Shown: piece after piece, positions 16,743 through 26,583 of the stretch
Numbering within the stretch: the stretch's first letter is position 1
Layout of the letters: the number at the start of each line of letters is the position of its first letter
The notes under the pieces: generated by a model
Told to the model about the DNA's origin: nothing
Databases searched by the model: none
What the model saw: the letters and a program-made list of their open reading frames with translations, nothing else
Assembly: GCA_964441705.1 (NCBI GenBank)
Contig: CAYTWF010000013.1
Location: forward strand, 1-48,982
Origin: Eshraghiella sp964441705
GTDB taxonomy: Bacteria; Bacillota; Clostridia; Lachnospirales; Lachnospiraceae
DNA length: 48,982 bases
Direction of reading: 5' to 3'
Made by a program: the position numbers and the translations under genes

Positions 16743-16772
16743 AAAATATATTTACATTAAAGGGGAATTCTT

Positions 16773-17204
16773 ATGAAAATAGTATTACAGCGTGTAACCA
16801 GCGCCAGTGTTACAGTAGATAATCAGATAATTGGGCAAATCGGCCACGGACTTTTGATACTGCTGGGTGTTGAGGAAAAAGACAAAGAAGAGGACCTTCA
16901 GAAATATGTTGATAAGATTGTAAAGCTTCGAATATTCTCTGATGAAAATGATAAAATCAACCTTTCAGTCACTGATATTGGAGGTGAGCTGCTGGTTGTA
17001 TCCCAGTTCACTCTGTGTGCTGACTGCAGCCACGGCAACAGGCCTGGCTTTACCAATGCCAAGGCTCCCGCAGAGGCTAACCGGTTCTATGAGAGGTTCA
17101 TTGAATTATGTAAGGAGAGAATTGCGGTTGTGGAGCACGGAGAGTTTGGTGCCGACATGAAGGTGGAATTACTCAATGATGGGCCATTCACTATAGTTTT
17201 ATAG
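16773..17204 (+). CDS. dtd: D-aminoacyl-tRNA deacylase
   Basis: The 143-residue protein hydrolyses D-amino acids (and glycine) from mischarged tRNAs. It begins MKIVLQRVTSASVTVD, characteristic of DTD. It carries both active-site signatures: SQFTL (about 78-82) and the C-terminal NDGPFT, where the family usually has NxGPVT. Its length is close to the usual 145-150. AAAGGGG lies upstream of the ATG. It is a monocistronic unit with its own promoter and a strong terminator. Confidence 0.95.
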   Translation: MKIVLQRVTSASVTVDNQIIGQIGHGLLILLGVEEKDKEEDLQKYVDKIVKLRIFSDENDKINLSVTDIGGELLVVSQFTLCADCSHGNRPGFTNAKAPAEANRFYERFIELCKERIAVVEHGEFGADMKVELLNDGPFTIVL

Positions 17205-17225
17205 AATGTTTTAGTATATTAAAAA

Positions 17226-17262
17226 GGGTCATGTATCTGCTTATTACTCAGATACATGACCC
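17226..17262. terminator. Bidirectional terminator between dtd and tkt
   Basis: GGGTCATGTATCTG pairs perfectly with CAGATACATGACCC around a nine-base loop. It is flanked by AAAAA on the dtd side and AATT on the other, and lies between convergent genes. Confidence 0.85.
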
Positions 17263-17285
17263 AATTCATATTCCATATTTCTTTT

Positions 17286-19271
17286 TTACAGGCTCTTAAC
17301 CGTCTTAACTACATTATCTACGGTGAATCCAAATTTATCAAATAACTGTGAGGCCGGTGCACTTGCGCCAAAGCCATGCATTGTTACATAAGCTCCGTCG
17401 AGTCCTACATACTTACCCCATCCAAAATCAGAAAGTGCCTCAACAGCAACTCTCTTTCTACAGGTCTTAGGAAGAACTGCTTCCTTGTATTCGTCGCTCT
17501 GCATATCAAACAGCTCCATACAAGGCATACTTACAACTCTTACGTCAACTCCTTCAGCTGCCAGCTTTTCTTTTGCTCCAACAGCAAGCTCAACCTCTGA
17601 ACCGGAAGCTATAATAATTGCATCTGGAACAGCTTTAGCTGAATTGGCAATAACGTAGCCACCCTTAAGTGCATCCTTAGAGGAGCCTTCAATCTGTGGC
17701 AGGTTCTGTCTTGAAAGAACAAGTGCAGTAGGTGTGGTCTTGTTGGTAAGTGCATAATACCATGCTGCAGCAGTCTCCGTCGCATCACATGGACGATATA
17801 CAGCGAAGTTAGGCATTGCTCTGAACATTGCAAGCTGTTCAATTGGCTCGTGGGTAGGTCCATCCTCGCCAACACCAATGCTGTCATGAGTGAATACAAA
17901 GGTTAATGGAAGCTTCATAAGTGATGAAAGTCTTGCCATTGGCTTTGTATAATCACTGAATACAAAGAACGTTGATACAAATGAACGAAGTCCGCCGTGA
18001 AGCATCATTCCATTGCCAATTGCTGTCATTGCAAGCTCTCTTACACCAAAGTGCATATTGCTTCCTGCGTAATCATTTCTTGAGAAATCTCCTGCACCAT
18101 TCATATATGTTTTGGTTGAAGGGGCAAGGTCAGCCGCACCGCCCATAAGATTAGGCATTACAGCCTTAGCTTTATTAAGTATCTTTCCGGATACGCTTCT
18201 TGTAGCCTCCGCATCACTTCCATGTGCCCAGAAATCCTCTGTATCAAGAACCTTGGCTGCATAGTCATCATCATAATACTCATCCCAAAGCTTTTTCATA
18301 TCAGGATATCTGTTACAGTATTCTGCAAAAAGAGCATTCCATTCAGCTTCTTTTGCCGCGCCAGTCTTAGCAAGCTCTTTATAATTATCATATACCTCTT
18401 CAGGTACATAAAAAGGCTCCTGTGATGGCCAGTTAAGGTTCTCCTTAAGGGCAGCAACGTTATCGGCTCCAAGTGGCTCTCCATGCGCACTTGCTTTGCC
18501 CTCCTTAGCCGGGCAGCCAAAACCAATATGAGTTTTAACTGTAATAAGTGATGGTCTTGTGGTCTCTGCCTTGGCAATCTCAATAGCCTTGCCAATTGCA
18601 TCTGTGTCGTTACCATCTTCAACTGTAATTGTCTGGAAGCCAAAGGCCTCAAATCTTCTCTGAACATTCTCTGTAAAGGCAATATCTGTATCACCTTCAA
18701 TTGAAATGCTGTTAGAATCATATATTACTATAAGCTTGCCAAGTCCCATTGTTCCTGCAAGTGACATCGCCTCTGATGAAATTCCTTCCATCATACAGCC
18801 ATCGCCGCCAAGAACATAGGTATAATGGTTGACTACAGGATATCCATCCTTGTTAAAGGTTGCAGCAAGGTGTGCCTCAGCAGCTGCCATACCTACTGCC
18901 ATACCCATACCTGCTCCAAGAGGTCCTGTCGTAGCCTCGACGCCTACTGTATGTCCATACTCCGGATGACCTGGTGTAAGCGAATCAAGCTGTCTGAAGT
19001 TCATAAGGTCTTCCTTCTTAAGCCCATATCCGAAAAGATGTAAAAGCGAATATAATAATGTTGAACCATGTCCTCCTGAAAGAATGAAGCGGTCTCTGTT
19101 AGCCCACTTAGGATTAGCCGGATTGTGGCTCATATGCCTTCCCCAGAGCTCATATCCAACTGCTGCACAGCCAAGTGGAAGTCCAGGATGACCTGAATTA
19201 GCCTTCTGTACTGCGTCTGCAGCAAGAACACGAATAGCATTAACTGACATCTTATCAATGTTTGTACTCAT
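17286..19271 (-). CDS. tkt: Transketolase
   Basis: The 661-residue full-length transketolase is a thiamine diphosphate enzyme moving two-carbon units between sugar phosphates in the pentose phosphate pathway. It begins with MSVNAIRVLAADAVQKANSG, then DRFILSGGHGSTLLY and the thiamine-binding GDGCMMEGISSEA...YDSNSISIEG. The central domain has FVFTHDSIGVGEDGPTHEP, and the C-terminal domain ends in FGWGKYVGLDG. All three transketolase domains are present and the length is standard. AAAGGG precedes the ATG. Its promoter at 19339-19367 overlaps the end of the upstream TPR/AAA gene, so it is probably expressed separately. Confidence 0.96.
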   Translation of the reverse strand: MSTNIDKMSVNAIRVLAADAVQKANSGHPGLPLGCAAVGYELWGRHMSHNPANPKWANRDRFILSGGHGSTLLYSLLHLFGYGLKKEDLMNFRQLDSLTPGHPEYGHTVGVEATTGPLGAGMGMAVGMAAAEAHLAATFNKDGYPVVNHYTYVLGGDGCMMEGISSEAMSLAGTMGLGKLIVIYDSNSISIEGDTDIAFTENVQRRFEAFGFQTITVEDGNDTDAIGKAIEIAKAETTRPSLITVKTHIGFGCPAKEGKASAHGEPLGADNVAALKENLNWPSQEPFYVPEEVYDNYKELAKTGAAKEAEWNALFAEYCNRYPDMKKLWDEYYDDDYAAKVLDTEDFWAHGSDAEATRSVSGKILNKAKAVMPNLMGGAADLAPSTKTYMNGAGDFSRNDYAGSNMHFGVRELAMTAIGNGMMLHGGLRSFVSTFFVFSDYTKPMARLSSLMKLPLTFVFTHDSIGVGEDGPTHEPIEQLAMFRAMPNFAVYRPCDATETAAAWYYALTNKTTPTALVLSRQNLPQIEGSSKDALKGGYVIANSAKAVPDAIIIASGSEVELAVGAKEKLAAEGVDVRVVSMPCMELFDMQSDEYKEAVLPKTCRKRVAVEALSDFGWGKYVGLDGAYVTMHGFGASAPASQLFDKFGFTVDNVVKTVKSL

Positions 19272-19338
19272 TATTTTTTTCCCTTTCTTAATGTCCTGTA
19301 TAACAGGATATATCGTTGCTTTTCTTCATACCTTGAAA

Positions 19339-19367
19339 ATATTACATCATATTATTAAAAATATCAA
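19339..19367 (-). promoter_or_regulatory. Promoter of tkt
   Basis: The minus-strand -35 TTGATA (19362-19367, overlapping the preceding stop codon) and -10 TAATAT (19339-19344) are 17 bases apart. A small palindrome, TCCTGT-ATA-ACAGGA, lies in the leader at about 19293-19307. Confidence 0.5.
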
Positions 19368-22120
19368 ACAAAATTCTTTTCTTTTAAAGGTATAAGGCTG
19401 CTTCTTTTTCCAAAAAGTCCTTTTCCCTTCTTACCATTCTTCTCAATCGCAGCGTCTACTATCTCCTTAACATTGTCAGTCTCAGAGCCCTCATCGCTGC
19501 TTCCCAGCTCTCCAATCATGAGGTAGAGCTTAAGAAGAGCCTTATCTTCTATATAATATCCTTTAACTCTGGCGTATTCCTTGGCAATCTCAACAAGCTC
19601 ATTAACAGTATAGTGCTTCAACTCAAGCTTATAGCTGAATTTGGCTCTAAGCTCAGGATTATCTGTAAGCATTCTTTTGACGGCGTAGTCCTCACCTGTA
19701 ATTATTACCAGCATAGAGCCTGTGTCTGACTGCATGAAAGCTGATAGCTCCTCGACTGCTGCTTTGGTAAGCTGACCCGCATTTTCAATAATAAGTGTAG
19801 TGCCTCTTATTTTGCTTATGGAATCATATATACCCTTCCTGTTAAGAATATCTGCGGTTGTTTTGGCAATTTTGAGATTACGGTTACCCTCATCTGCATG
19901 CATTGCCTTAAACAGATTAATTGCAAAGGTGGTCTTGTCCGTATTGTTCTTGCCCATAATAACAATATTACCGGTGGACGAGGTCTTATCGCGAACCTCG
20001 CTGTTCTTGCCCTTTATCAGCTGAGCAACAGACTCCTCCATTCCCTGCATAAAAAGATATTTCTTGAGATATTTTCTCTGGGATGGTTTGAGTATATAAT
20101 CGTCCTCATCCTGCTTTGCAGGTGCTTCCTCCGGTTCTTCATCAGTAATCTCCTGCTCAGGCTCCGGTTCCTCTGCTGCCGCCTCTGGCTCTGCATAATT
20201 ATCAGCTTCTGCCTCAGGCTCCTCTACAGGCTCATTGGCTTCTGTGTCTGTTTCAGTCTTGGCATCCTCAGTCTTGGCTTCTGCCTCTTCCTCAGTCTGT
20301 TCAGCCTCGGCTTCTGTCTCTGCAGGAGCTGTTTCATCACTATCCTCTTGAAGCTCCTCTGCCTCAGCATCGGTCTCTGCCTCGTCCTCCACTGCTGCCT
20401 CTGCAGGTGCTGCGCTGCTGGCAGCTTCCATATCTGCCGCCACCTCTGCCATAAGCTTTCTTGTCAGCTCATCCATTGCAAAATCCACAGCCTCAAGCTC
20501 TTCACTGTCAAGTACTCCTGCAGCTACAGTATCACTAACAATCTTATCAAAATCATCTGCAGTATCTGCCACAGCACTGTCTTGTGTAGTATCTTCTGCT
20601 AAAGCATCTGCGTCTGTATCATCCTTATCCTGTACTGCCTCAAGATATGACATTATGTCAATCTGTCCCTCAACCGGGGCATCAGCACTGTCCTGCTCTG
20701 TCTGCGGTTCACTTTGTACACTCTCTGTCTCTAATACTGCCGGCTCTGTTTCTGCAGCCTCCTCCGGATGGCTGACCGTCACAGGCTCTTCCTCAGGCTC
20801 TGTCTCATGAGCAATCTCAACCTTAACATCAATATCATCAACCAGCTGCCCTGATATATCTGCTATTACAACCTCCGGCTCGTCTCCTGCAACAGCCTCT
20901 GTCTCTACCTGGGTAACCAGTACAGACGGGAGGGTTCCATCAGGCACTGGGGCCGCTGCTGTATTCTCCTCACCCGGAACCATAACGCTCTTAATCTGAT
21001 TCCAGTGGTGTGTATTAATTCTAATCTCTCTTGTTGGTTCATCAACAGGCTCATCGCCTTCATCCATAGGTATATCTGCCATGCCATATTCAATGGTGTT
21101 ATCAGGGGTCTCTGCTATCGGCTCTGAGGTCGCTGCCTGCTCCTGCTCTACAGCGGCAGTCTCCTCACTCTCCTGAGTCGTTAAGGTCTCAGTTTCAGCT
21201 GCATCCTCCGGTACATACTGAGGACGTCCAAAGGCCTGGTCCGCCTCCGGTGAGGTATCAGGCTTTAATCCACTCATTATAAGCTCCATGCTCTTAGCAA
21301 GCTCAGCCTGTATGTTCTGGGTATCGTAGATTGAATAATCTTTTTCCGGAATTACAATATCATCTGACTTATGATATTCCGGCTCCGGTACTGGTGCTGG
21401 CGGTATTGGAATCGTTGGCTGGGCAGGCTCTGCTTCAGCAGGCTCTTCATGCTCCTCTGTCTCATGAGGAGGCAGTATCGCCTCATATTCCATACCTGCC
21501 GCACGAAATTCCTCCATTGTATCCAGCTTATGCTGCTGGGCTCTGGTAAGTGGCGCATGTTCTTTCTTGAGTCTTAATGCTTTCTCAACATAATCTCCGT
21601 CATTAAACCACAGAATAAGGTCATCACATTCTCTTATACAGTCATCAACTCGTCCTGCCTGTGCGTAAAGCGCAGCCAGCTCATACTCATACTGCTCATC
21701 AAGTTCATTTTCCTTATATTCCTCAAGTATCTCAATCAAGCGCTCTGTAGAAGCATTTCTGGCCTTGTTAAGCTTATACAGCAAAAGAAATCTCGATGGG
21801 TCGTGAGGTGCATCCTCTGTATATTCCTTATATAAAGCATCAGCCTCATCATAATCCTTTATTAATATGGAAAGCTCTGTAAGCTTGTAGACAAGTCTTT
21901 TGCCCCCAAGGTTACGATTATATGCATATACGCATATATTTCTGGCATCCTCGTAGCGTTCCACCTTCTCATATATCTCTTCGGCAATATTGAGCTCGGA
22001 CCATTTCTTAACCTTTCTCCACTCAATGGAATCAGCTACTCTGGCTGCTGCCAGATACTCGCCCTTCTCCTTAAGTCTGCCTATCTGTTCTATTTTTATA
22101 CCTAACTCAACTCTGTCCAA
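19364..22120 (-). CDS. TPR-like / acidic-linker / degenerate AAA protein linked to a Wadjet-like SMC operon
   Basis: I do not know a named family for the whole 918-residue protein. Residues 1 to about 190 are helical repeats of TPR type (GEYLAAARVADSIEW, YEDARNICVYAYNRN, YDEADALYKEY). Residues about 220-670 form a very acidic Glu/Ala/Pro/Thr-rich linker. The last ~230 residues resemble a CbbX/SpoVK-type AAA domain, with SKIRGTTLIIENAGQL in the Walker B position and NPELRAKFSYKLELKHYTVNEL typical of that fold. The P-loop is altered (MGKNNTDKTT lacks the usual second Gly), and Walker B ends EN rather than DE, so ATP hydrolysis is doubtful. The start is set at TTG 22120 (GAGGTGA five bases upstream) rather than TTG 22183. 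It occupies the place of jetD. Confidence 0.75.
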   Translation of the reverse strand: MDRVELGIKIEQIGRLKEKGEYLAAARVADSIEWRKVKKWSELNIAEEIYEKVERYEDARNICVYAYNRNLGGKRLVYKLTELSILIKDYDEADALYKEYTEDAPHDPSRFLLLYKLNKARNASTERLIEILEEYKENELDEQYEYELAALYAQAGRVDDCIRECDDLILWFNDGDYVEKALRLKKEHAPLTRAQQHKLDTMEEFRAAGMEYEAILPPHETEEHEEPAEAEPAQPTIPIPPAPVPEPEYHKSDDIVIPEKDYSIYDTQNIQAELAKSMELIMSGLKPDTSPEADQAFGRPQYVPEDAAETETLTTQESEETAAVEQEQAATSEPIAETPDNTIEYGMADIPMDEGDEPVDEPTREIRINTHHWNQIKSVMVPGEENTAAAPVPDGTLPSVLVTQVETEAVAGDEPEVVIADISGQLVDDIDVKVEIAHETEPEEEPVTVSHPEEAAETEPAVLETESVQSEPQTEQDSADAPVEGQIDIMSYLEAVQDKDDTDADALAEDTTQDSAVADTADDFDKIVSDTVAAGVLDSEELEAVDFAMDELTRKLMAEVAADMEAASSAAPAEAAVEDEAETDAEAEELQEDSDETAPAETEAEAEQTEEEAEAKTEDAKTETDTEANEPVEEPEAEADNYAEPEAAAEEPEPEQEITDEEPEEAPAKQDEDDYILKPSQRKYLKKYLFMQGMEESVAQLIKGKNSEVRDKTSSTGNIVIMGKNNTDKTTFAINLFKAMHADEGNRNLKIAKTTADILNRKGIYDSISKIRGTTLIIENAGQLTKAAVEELSAFMQSDTGSMLVIITGEDYAVKRMLTDNPELRAKFSYKLELKHYTVNELVEIAKEYARVKGYYIEDKALLKLYLMIGELGSSDEGSETDNVKEIVDAAIEKNGKKGKGLFGKRSSLIPLKEKNFV

Positions 22121-22154
22121 AGTTTTCACCTCATCATACTGCAAATCTAGGATA

Positions 22155-22183
22155 ATAGTATCACACGTATAGTTCAATTTCAA
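22155..22183 (-). promoter_or_regulatory. Candidate internal promoter before the TPR/AAA gene
   Basis: The minus-strand -35 TTGAAA (22178-22183) and extended -10 TGATACTAT (hexamer 22155-22160) are 17 bases apart, right at the end of the SMC-like gene. This would allow expression of the TPR/AAA protein apart from the SMC operon. Confidence 0.4.
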
Positions 22184-25100
22184 TCGAGATTTAAAGTGGT
22201 CTGTTCATACTCCATAACATCATATTCCATTTCTTCTGTCTGAACCTGGCTTCTGTAGTCCACAACAACTGTCTGCTGCCTGCCGGATACCATTTTCTGT
22301 CCAAGCACATAGTTGACATCGAACATCTTGGTAATTGCCGGTGTTGCCCCTCTTGCCGGAACAATAAGCTGCACATGATTGGTCTTAAGGAGCTTAAAAA
22401 TAGGTTCCCAGATATACACATCCTTGGCTGTACCAAATGGATTATCAATAAATATTGTTTTGCCGGTTACCGCGCTGTCCTTACCTGCTCCGTTAATGCT
22501 GGAGATGTAATTAATTATTGCTATCAGGAACTGAATGTAGATACCCTGGGACTGTCCTGTGCTTCCAACTGCCTCCTCATATTTGAGGTATCGGCTCTGG
22601 TCCTTAATGTGCTCTCGTTTATACAGACACAGCTTAATACTGTTCATATCCGTAACAATTACAGAGAACAGTTTTTTCCAGGAAAGTCTGCCCTTAATAT
22701 ACTTCAGCTTATCCTCAGGATTAGCAAAGGTCTCTGCACCGGATACAGTTTCATTAATATATACGGACATTCTGTCCTTGTACATTTCTTCTTTGATACA
22801 CGGAATGTTAAGGGTTATGATTGAGATAACATCCTCATCCATGGTAATTCTGGAAAGCTTTGGAAGTCGTTCAAGCTCAGTTCTTATATTGCTGCATATC
22901 TGAATACAACGGTTCTCAAAGCTGTCCTTAATTCTTTCCATATCGCTTATGCCCTGCTCTATGCTGTCTCTTTCCAGAGCGATACAGTCATTGGTCTCTT
23001 TAATGCCTGTAAGCAGATTGTCAAGGTCTCCCACATTCTCAGGAACCACCAGACTTCGCCTGATTTCCTGAGCAAGCTCGTAGGCGTTATGCTCTGTAAG
23101 TGCGTCTGTAAGTCTTTGCTTATCCTCATCAAAGCTGTTCTTTTTCCTTGCCTGTGCTTTTACAAGTGCCTCATAGTGCTTCTGGGCTGCTTCATAAGCC
23201 TCAACAGTTACCTCAACACCTTCATCAGCAGCGTTATCTCCATCCGGAAGCTCAAGTCCCGCATTTCTGATTATGCGCTCAAGGTCTTTTTCCATAAGCA
23301 TTACATCTCTGTATGTATTATCAATTTCCTTTGACTTCTTCTCAGTCTCAAGCTTAAGGGTCATTATTGCAGACATTTCCTGTCTGTGACTGACAATAAA
23401 TGCACCCGGGTTATTAAGCTTCTCCCTGACATATTCCCCGTACTGCGCCTCATACTGGCCTTTGGCATGGTCAAGGCTTCCTTCTATTCTGTTCTTTTGG
23501 GCATTCTGAGAATCAATGGCTGCTTCAATGGTTCGTATCTGGCTGCGGATATTTTCTGCCGCCTTTTTGCACTCCAGCAGCTCCTCCATCTCACACCTTA
23601 TGAGCAGTCCCTGTTTATACGCATTCTGAGCTTCTTCAAGACTCATTCCTCTGTAGCATATATTGTCCACACTCTTTTTCATAGAGCTGTCATATATTCC
23701 AAGGAGTTTTTCCTTATCCGAGATGTCACCCATCTGCTCGTTAAGAAGAGTTCTTAATGCACCTGCTCTTGCATCTACTGCCTCCTCGGTCATATTGTCA
23801 TATGGAAGCAGCTTTTCATCATAATACTGTCTGTATTTTAACGCATAATCATTATTCAATTCCTCAAGTCGTTTGGCTGCTGCCCTTCTGCTGCTGTCAG
23901 CCTTGTCAAGCTTCTGTGCTCTGTCCTTTGCCATTGCCGACACATTACTGTATTCCCGCTTTGCTTCGGTTAGCATTTGTTCGGCCCACCTGATTCTGTC
24001 ATACCGCTCGTTAAGTCTCTGATTATACTGTGCTATCTGCTTAAGCTGTACATTCTCAGCCTCCAGCAGCTTAGCTCCCTTAAGCTCGGTCTTTATGGAT
24101 TCCTCATATGAAACAGCCTTGGCTCTGGCTCTGTCAAGGTCCGCAATCAGTCTTTCCCTTAATGCCTCCAGGCGGTCAATATCTGCCTGTGCGGTATTAA
24201 GCTCCTCCTCCAGATTAGTCAGACTCTTTGAGGCATTAATATTTTTGATAAAAAATAAATCGTTCTCCACAACCTGCTGCTTATCAGCTGTTCTTCTTAC
24301 CACATCTTCAAGCCTTATGCGGTCCTCTCTAAGCTTTGACAGCTGCGCTGCAAGAGCACTGTCATCCCATAGAAAAGACATATCCTTATATATGGAAGCA
24401 ACCTCCTGGTATGGATAATTGCCCTCTTCAAATACTGAGGTTCTTACAACCGGTATTACAAAGGAGCCGGTATTAAGATTTCTGACTGCTGTATCAGCAC
24501 ATATCTCATCATAGGATTCTCCGGCCAGAATAACGTACGGCAGCTGTGGGAATTCCCCTACTGCCAGAGCAGCCTCCTCCCCGGTCATGCCCTCAAGCAG
24601 CTCCTTTCCGCTTTTCACATCATCAGCATATCTCTTGCGAAGGTATTCAAGCACTGTCTCAAGCTGCTCGTCATAGTCCGGCAGTCTATGAGCAGATATA
24701 TGCTCTTCATATGATGACAATGCCTCAAGTGCTCTTACTGCGTTAAGGTTCTCCCTGGAAAGGGCTGTGTACATATCTGACACTGCCTTCTCAAGCTGCT
24801 CCATAGAGTCTGCCTGATATATTTTCATTACAAAAGCAACATGCTGCTGTACATCTTTTGATTTATTAAATTCTGATTTAATTCTTTCAAATCTGTCCTT
24901 TGCAATAGCCAGGTCTGATTCAGCGGCTGATATGCTGCGCTCTGTTGTATGTATATTATCCTCTTCAGACTGCTTAAGTCTGTTAAGCTCTGCAACTGCA
25001 GTCTCAGAAGCCTGTATTTTATCAAGGTTCTCATTAAGTACTGTCTCAGCCTTATCAGCAACGAGAAGCTGGCCTTCGCTCATAAGGACACCAAGCTCCT

Positions 25101-26583
25101 TTTCCAGCTCCTGTGTCTCCTTGGCAAGCTCAGTCTTAAGTCCCTCATATTTTCTAACAAGTCCGAACTGTTCTTTTTCCTTATCCTCTGCCTCGCTAAG
25201 CGCAATCCTGCCACTGTCATATTCCTGGCGGCAGCGTGCCACTGCCTCCCCAAGCTTCGCAAGCTCATCTGCAATAAGAGCTGCCTTAGTGGCTGCCAGA
25301 CGTCCCAGCTCCTCAAGCATTGAGCCCTGGTCTGTGTCCTTATTATTAAGGAGTGCCTTAACCTCCTCATACTTGGACTTATATTCCAGATAGTCCTGAT
25401 AATCGGCTGCTGTTTCCTTAAGCTTAAGCTCACTGTTCTTTTTCTCAAGCTCTTTTTCCTGCTCGTCCTTCTGCGCAGTGGTCTCTGCTATAAGTACTTC
25501 CAGCTGGTCCAGCTCAACGGCCTCCGTTTCAATCTCCGCCATTGCCACAAGGCGCGCTTCCTCCCTGTATCTGCTGTCATATTCATCCAGCTGTGCCTTA
25601 AGCTCCTGACTTCTGGCATCCCTGCCTGCAAGTCTGTGCCTGCAGCTGACATAATACGCAAGAAGCTCCTCCTCGGACCTTTTTTTATCCTCAAAAATAT
25701 CTCTAAAGCCCTGAACGTTCTGGGCAAAGCCCTCTAACAGCTCAATCTGGCTGTTATAATTGCCAATATCTCCACGGCGTCTGGACAGCTCAATAAGCTT
25801 ATCCTTAATATCAAGCAGTGTCCTTGCCATCTCGTCATCTTCATTAGCATCCTTGCGGATACGGTTATTATAGGATTTCTCTATTATCTCCTCAATCAGA
25901 AGGTCCTCAACAACCTTCCTTGTGGTCTTATAATTATTCTCAAAGTAGGTTCTGACGTGTCCCTCCGTCTTATTAATTCCCCTGACAATCTCCCACTGGC
26001 TTTCAAAAAGGCCATAATTGCTTATAAAATTCTGATAATCTCCCTTACGGTCAAAGATTCTTACCTCAACCCCAAAGTCCTTTTTCTCAAGGTCTCTGAG
26101 ATACGTCTTAAGGCCATTGTAGGTAATGCGCTCCCGTCCATTTTGCAGCGGAAGGTTCTTGATATCGTTATCTCCCGGCTCTCTGTAAAAAATACAGTAG
26201 TTAAAATATTCTATACTGGCGGTATCCGAATTGCGCACATCCTCATCACCGTTGTCCCTTGCCTTTCTGGCGCAAAACCCGGTTGTCATATATTTATAGC
26301 CGCTTTTTATATCGCAGGCATCCAGCTTCCATTCCACCAGTGAATGAATTGTTGTACAGCCATTGCCCTCGCGAAACAGCTTTTCAACAGGCTGCTTATC
26401 GTCCAGTGTACAGTTGGGTATAAGATTCTGGAGCAAAAGAAGCATAAGCACACTTTTGCCTCCACCGTTGGCAAGGTCATATATTGAATTGCGGCAGGAA
26501 AACCGCATTACGAAATCGTCATAGAACTGAGTGCCGAAATTGTATTTTACATTGTTAACTCTGATTCTGTTAATCTGTGGCAT
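22180..26583 (-). CDS. SMC-like ATPase of a Wadjet/Mks-type complex (JetC/MukB-like)
   Basis: The 1467-residue protein has the SMC layout: an N-terminal ATPase half with P-loop ANGGGKS (about 38-44), long coiled coils (about 280-610 and 720-1240) around a hinge-like globular region (about 625-715), and a C-terminal half with signature-like GSTGQSQG (about 1340-1347) and Walker B TIFIDNPFG (about 1376-1384). SMC/MukB-family ATPases entrap or extrude DNA loops. Asn follows the Walker B Asp where SMC proteins normally have the catalytic Glu. The start was moved to 26583 (MPQINRIRVN), where GGGGAGGA lies seven bases upstream; the ATG at 26598 would overlap that site. It overlaps the JetB-like gene by 14 bases. 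Confidence 0.85.
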   Translation of the reverse strand: MPQINRIRVNNVKYNFGTQFYDDFVMRFSCRNSIYDLANGGGKSVLMLLLLQNLIPNCTLDDKQPVEKLFREGNGCTTIHSLVEWKLDACDIKSGYKYMTTGFCARKARDNGDEDVRNSDTASIEYFNYCIFYREPGDNDIKNLPLQNGRERITYNGLKTYLRDLEKKDFGVEVRIFDRKGDYQNFISNYGLFESQWEIVRGINKTEGHVRTYFENNYKTTRKVVEDLLIEEIIEKSYNNRIRKDANEDDEMARTLLDIKDKLIELSRRRGDIGNYNSQIELLEGFAQNVQGFRDIFEDKKRSEEELLAYYVSCRHRLAGRDARSQELKAQLDEYDSRYREEARLVAMAEIETEAVELDQLEVLIAETTAQKDEQEKELEKKNSELKLKETAADYQDYLEYKSKYEEVKALLNNKDTDQGSMLEELGRLAATKAALIADELAKLGEAVARCRQEYDSGRIALSEAEDKEKEQFGLVRKYEGLKTELAKETQELEKELGVLMSEGQLLVADKAETVLNENLDKIQASETAVAELNRLKQSEEDNIHTTERSISAAESDLAIAKDRFERIKSEFNKSKDVQQHVAFVMKIYQADSMEQLEKAVSDMYTALSRENLNAVRALEALSSYEEHISAHRLPDYDEQLETVLEYLRKRYADDVKSGKELLEGMTGEEAALAVGEFPQLPYVILAGESYDEICADTAVRNLNTGSFVIPVVRTSVFEEGNYPYQEVASIYKDMSFLWDDSALAAQLSKLREDRIRLEDVVRRTADKQQVVENDLFFIKNINASKSLTNLEEELNTAQADIDRLEALRERLIADLDRARAKAVSYEESIKTELKGAKLLEAENVQLKQIAQYNQRLNERYDRIRWAEQMLTEAKREYSNVSAMAKDRAQKLDKADSSRRAAAKRLEELNNDYALKYRQYYDEKLLPYDNMTEEAVDARAGALRTLLNEQMGDISDKEKLLGIYDSSMKKSVDNICYRGMSLEEAQNAYKQGLLIRCEMEELLECKKAAENIRSQIRTIEAAIDSQNAQKNRIEGSLDHAKGQYEAQYGEYVREKLNNPGAFIVSHRQEMSAIMTLKLETEKKSKEIDNTYRDVMLMEKDLERIIRNAGLELPDGDNAADEGVEVTVEAYEAAQKHYEALVKAQARKKNSFDEDKQRLTDALTEHNAYELAQEIRRSLVVPENVGDLDNLLTGIKETNDCIALERDSIEQGISDMERIKDSFENRCIQICSNIRTELERLPKLSRITMDEDVISIITLNIPCIKEEMYKDRMSVYINETVSGAETFANPEDKLKYIKGRLSWKKLFSVIVTDMNSIKLCLYKREHIKDQSRYLKYEEAVGSTGQSQGIYIQFLIAIINYISSINGAGKDSAVTGKTIFIDNPFGTAKDVYIWEPIFKLLKTNHVQLIVPARGATPAITKMFDVNYVLGQKMVSGRQQTVVVDYRSQVQTEEMEYDVMEYEQTTLNLD

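Noticed and set aside
19898..20602. 234-residue plus-strand frame rich in Cys, Leu and Phe
   Set aside because: It lies opposite the Glu/Ala-rich linker of the TPR/AAA gene; its composition is that expected from reading GAG/GAA/GCA-rich DNA backwards, and no ribosome site was seen.
24932..25393. 153-residue Ser/Leu-rich plus-strand frame
   Set aside because: Shadow of the coiled-coil region of the SMC-like gene; no domain or start signal.
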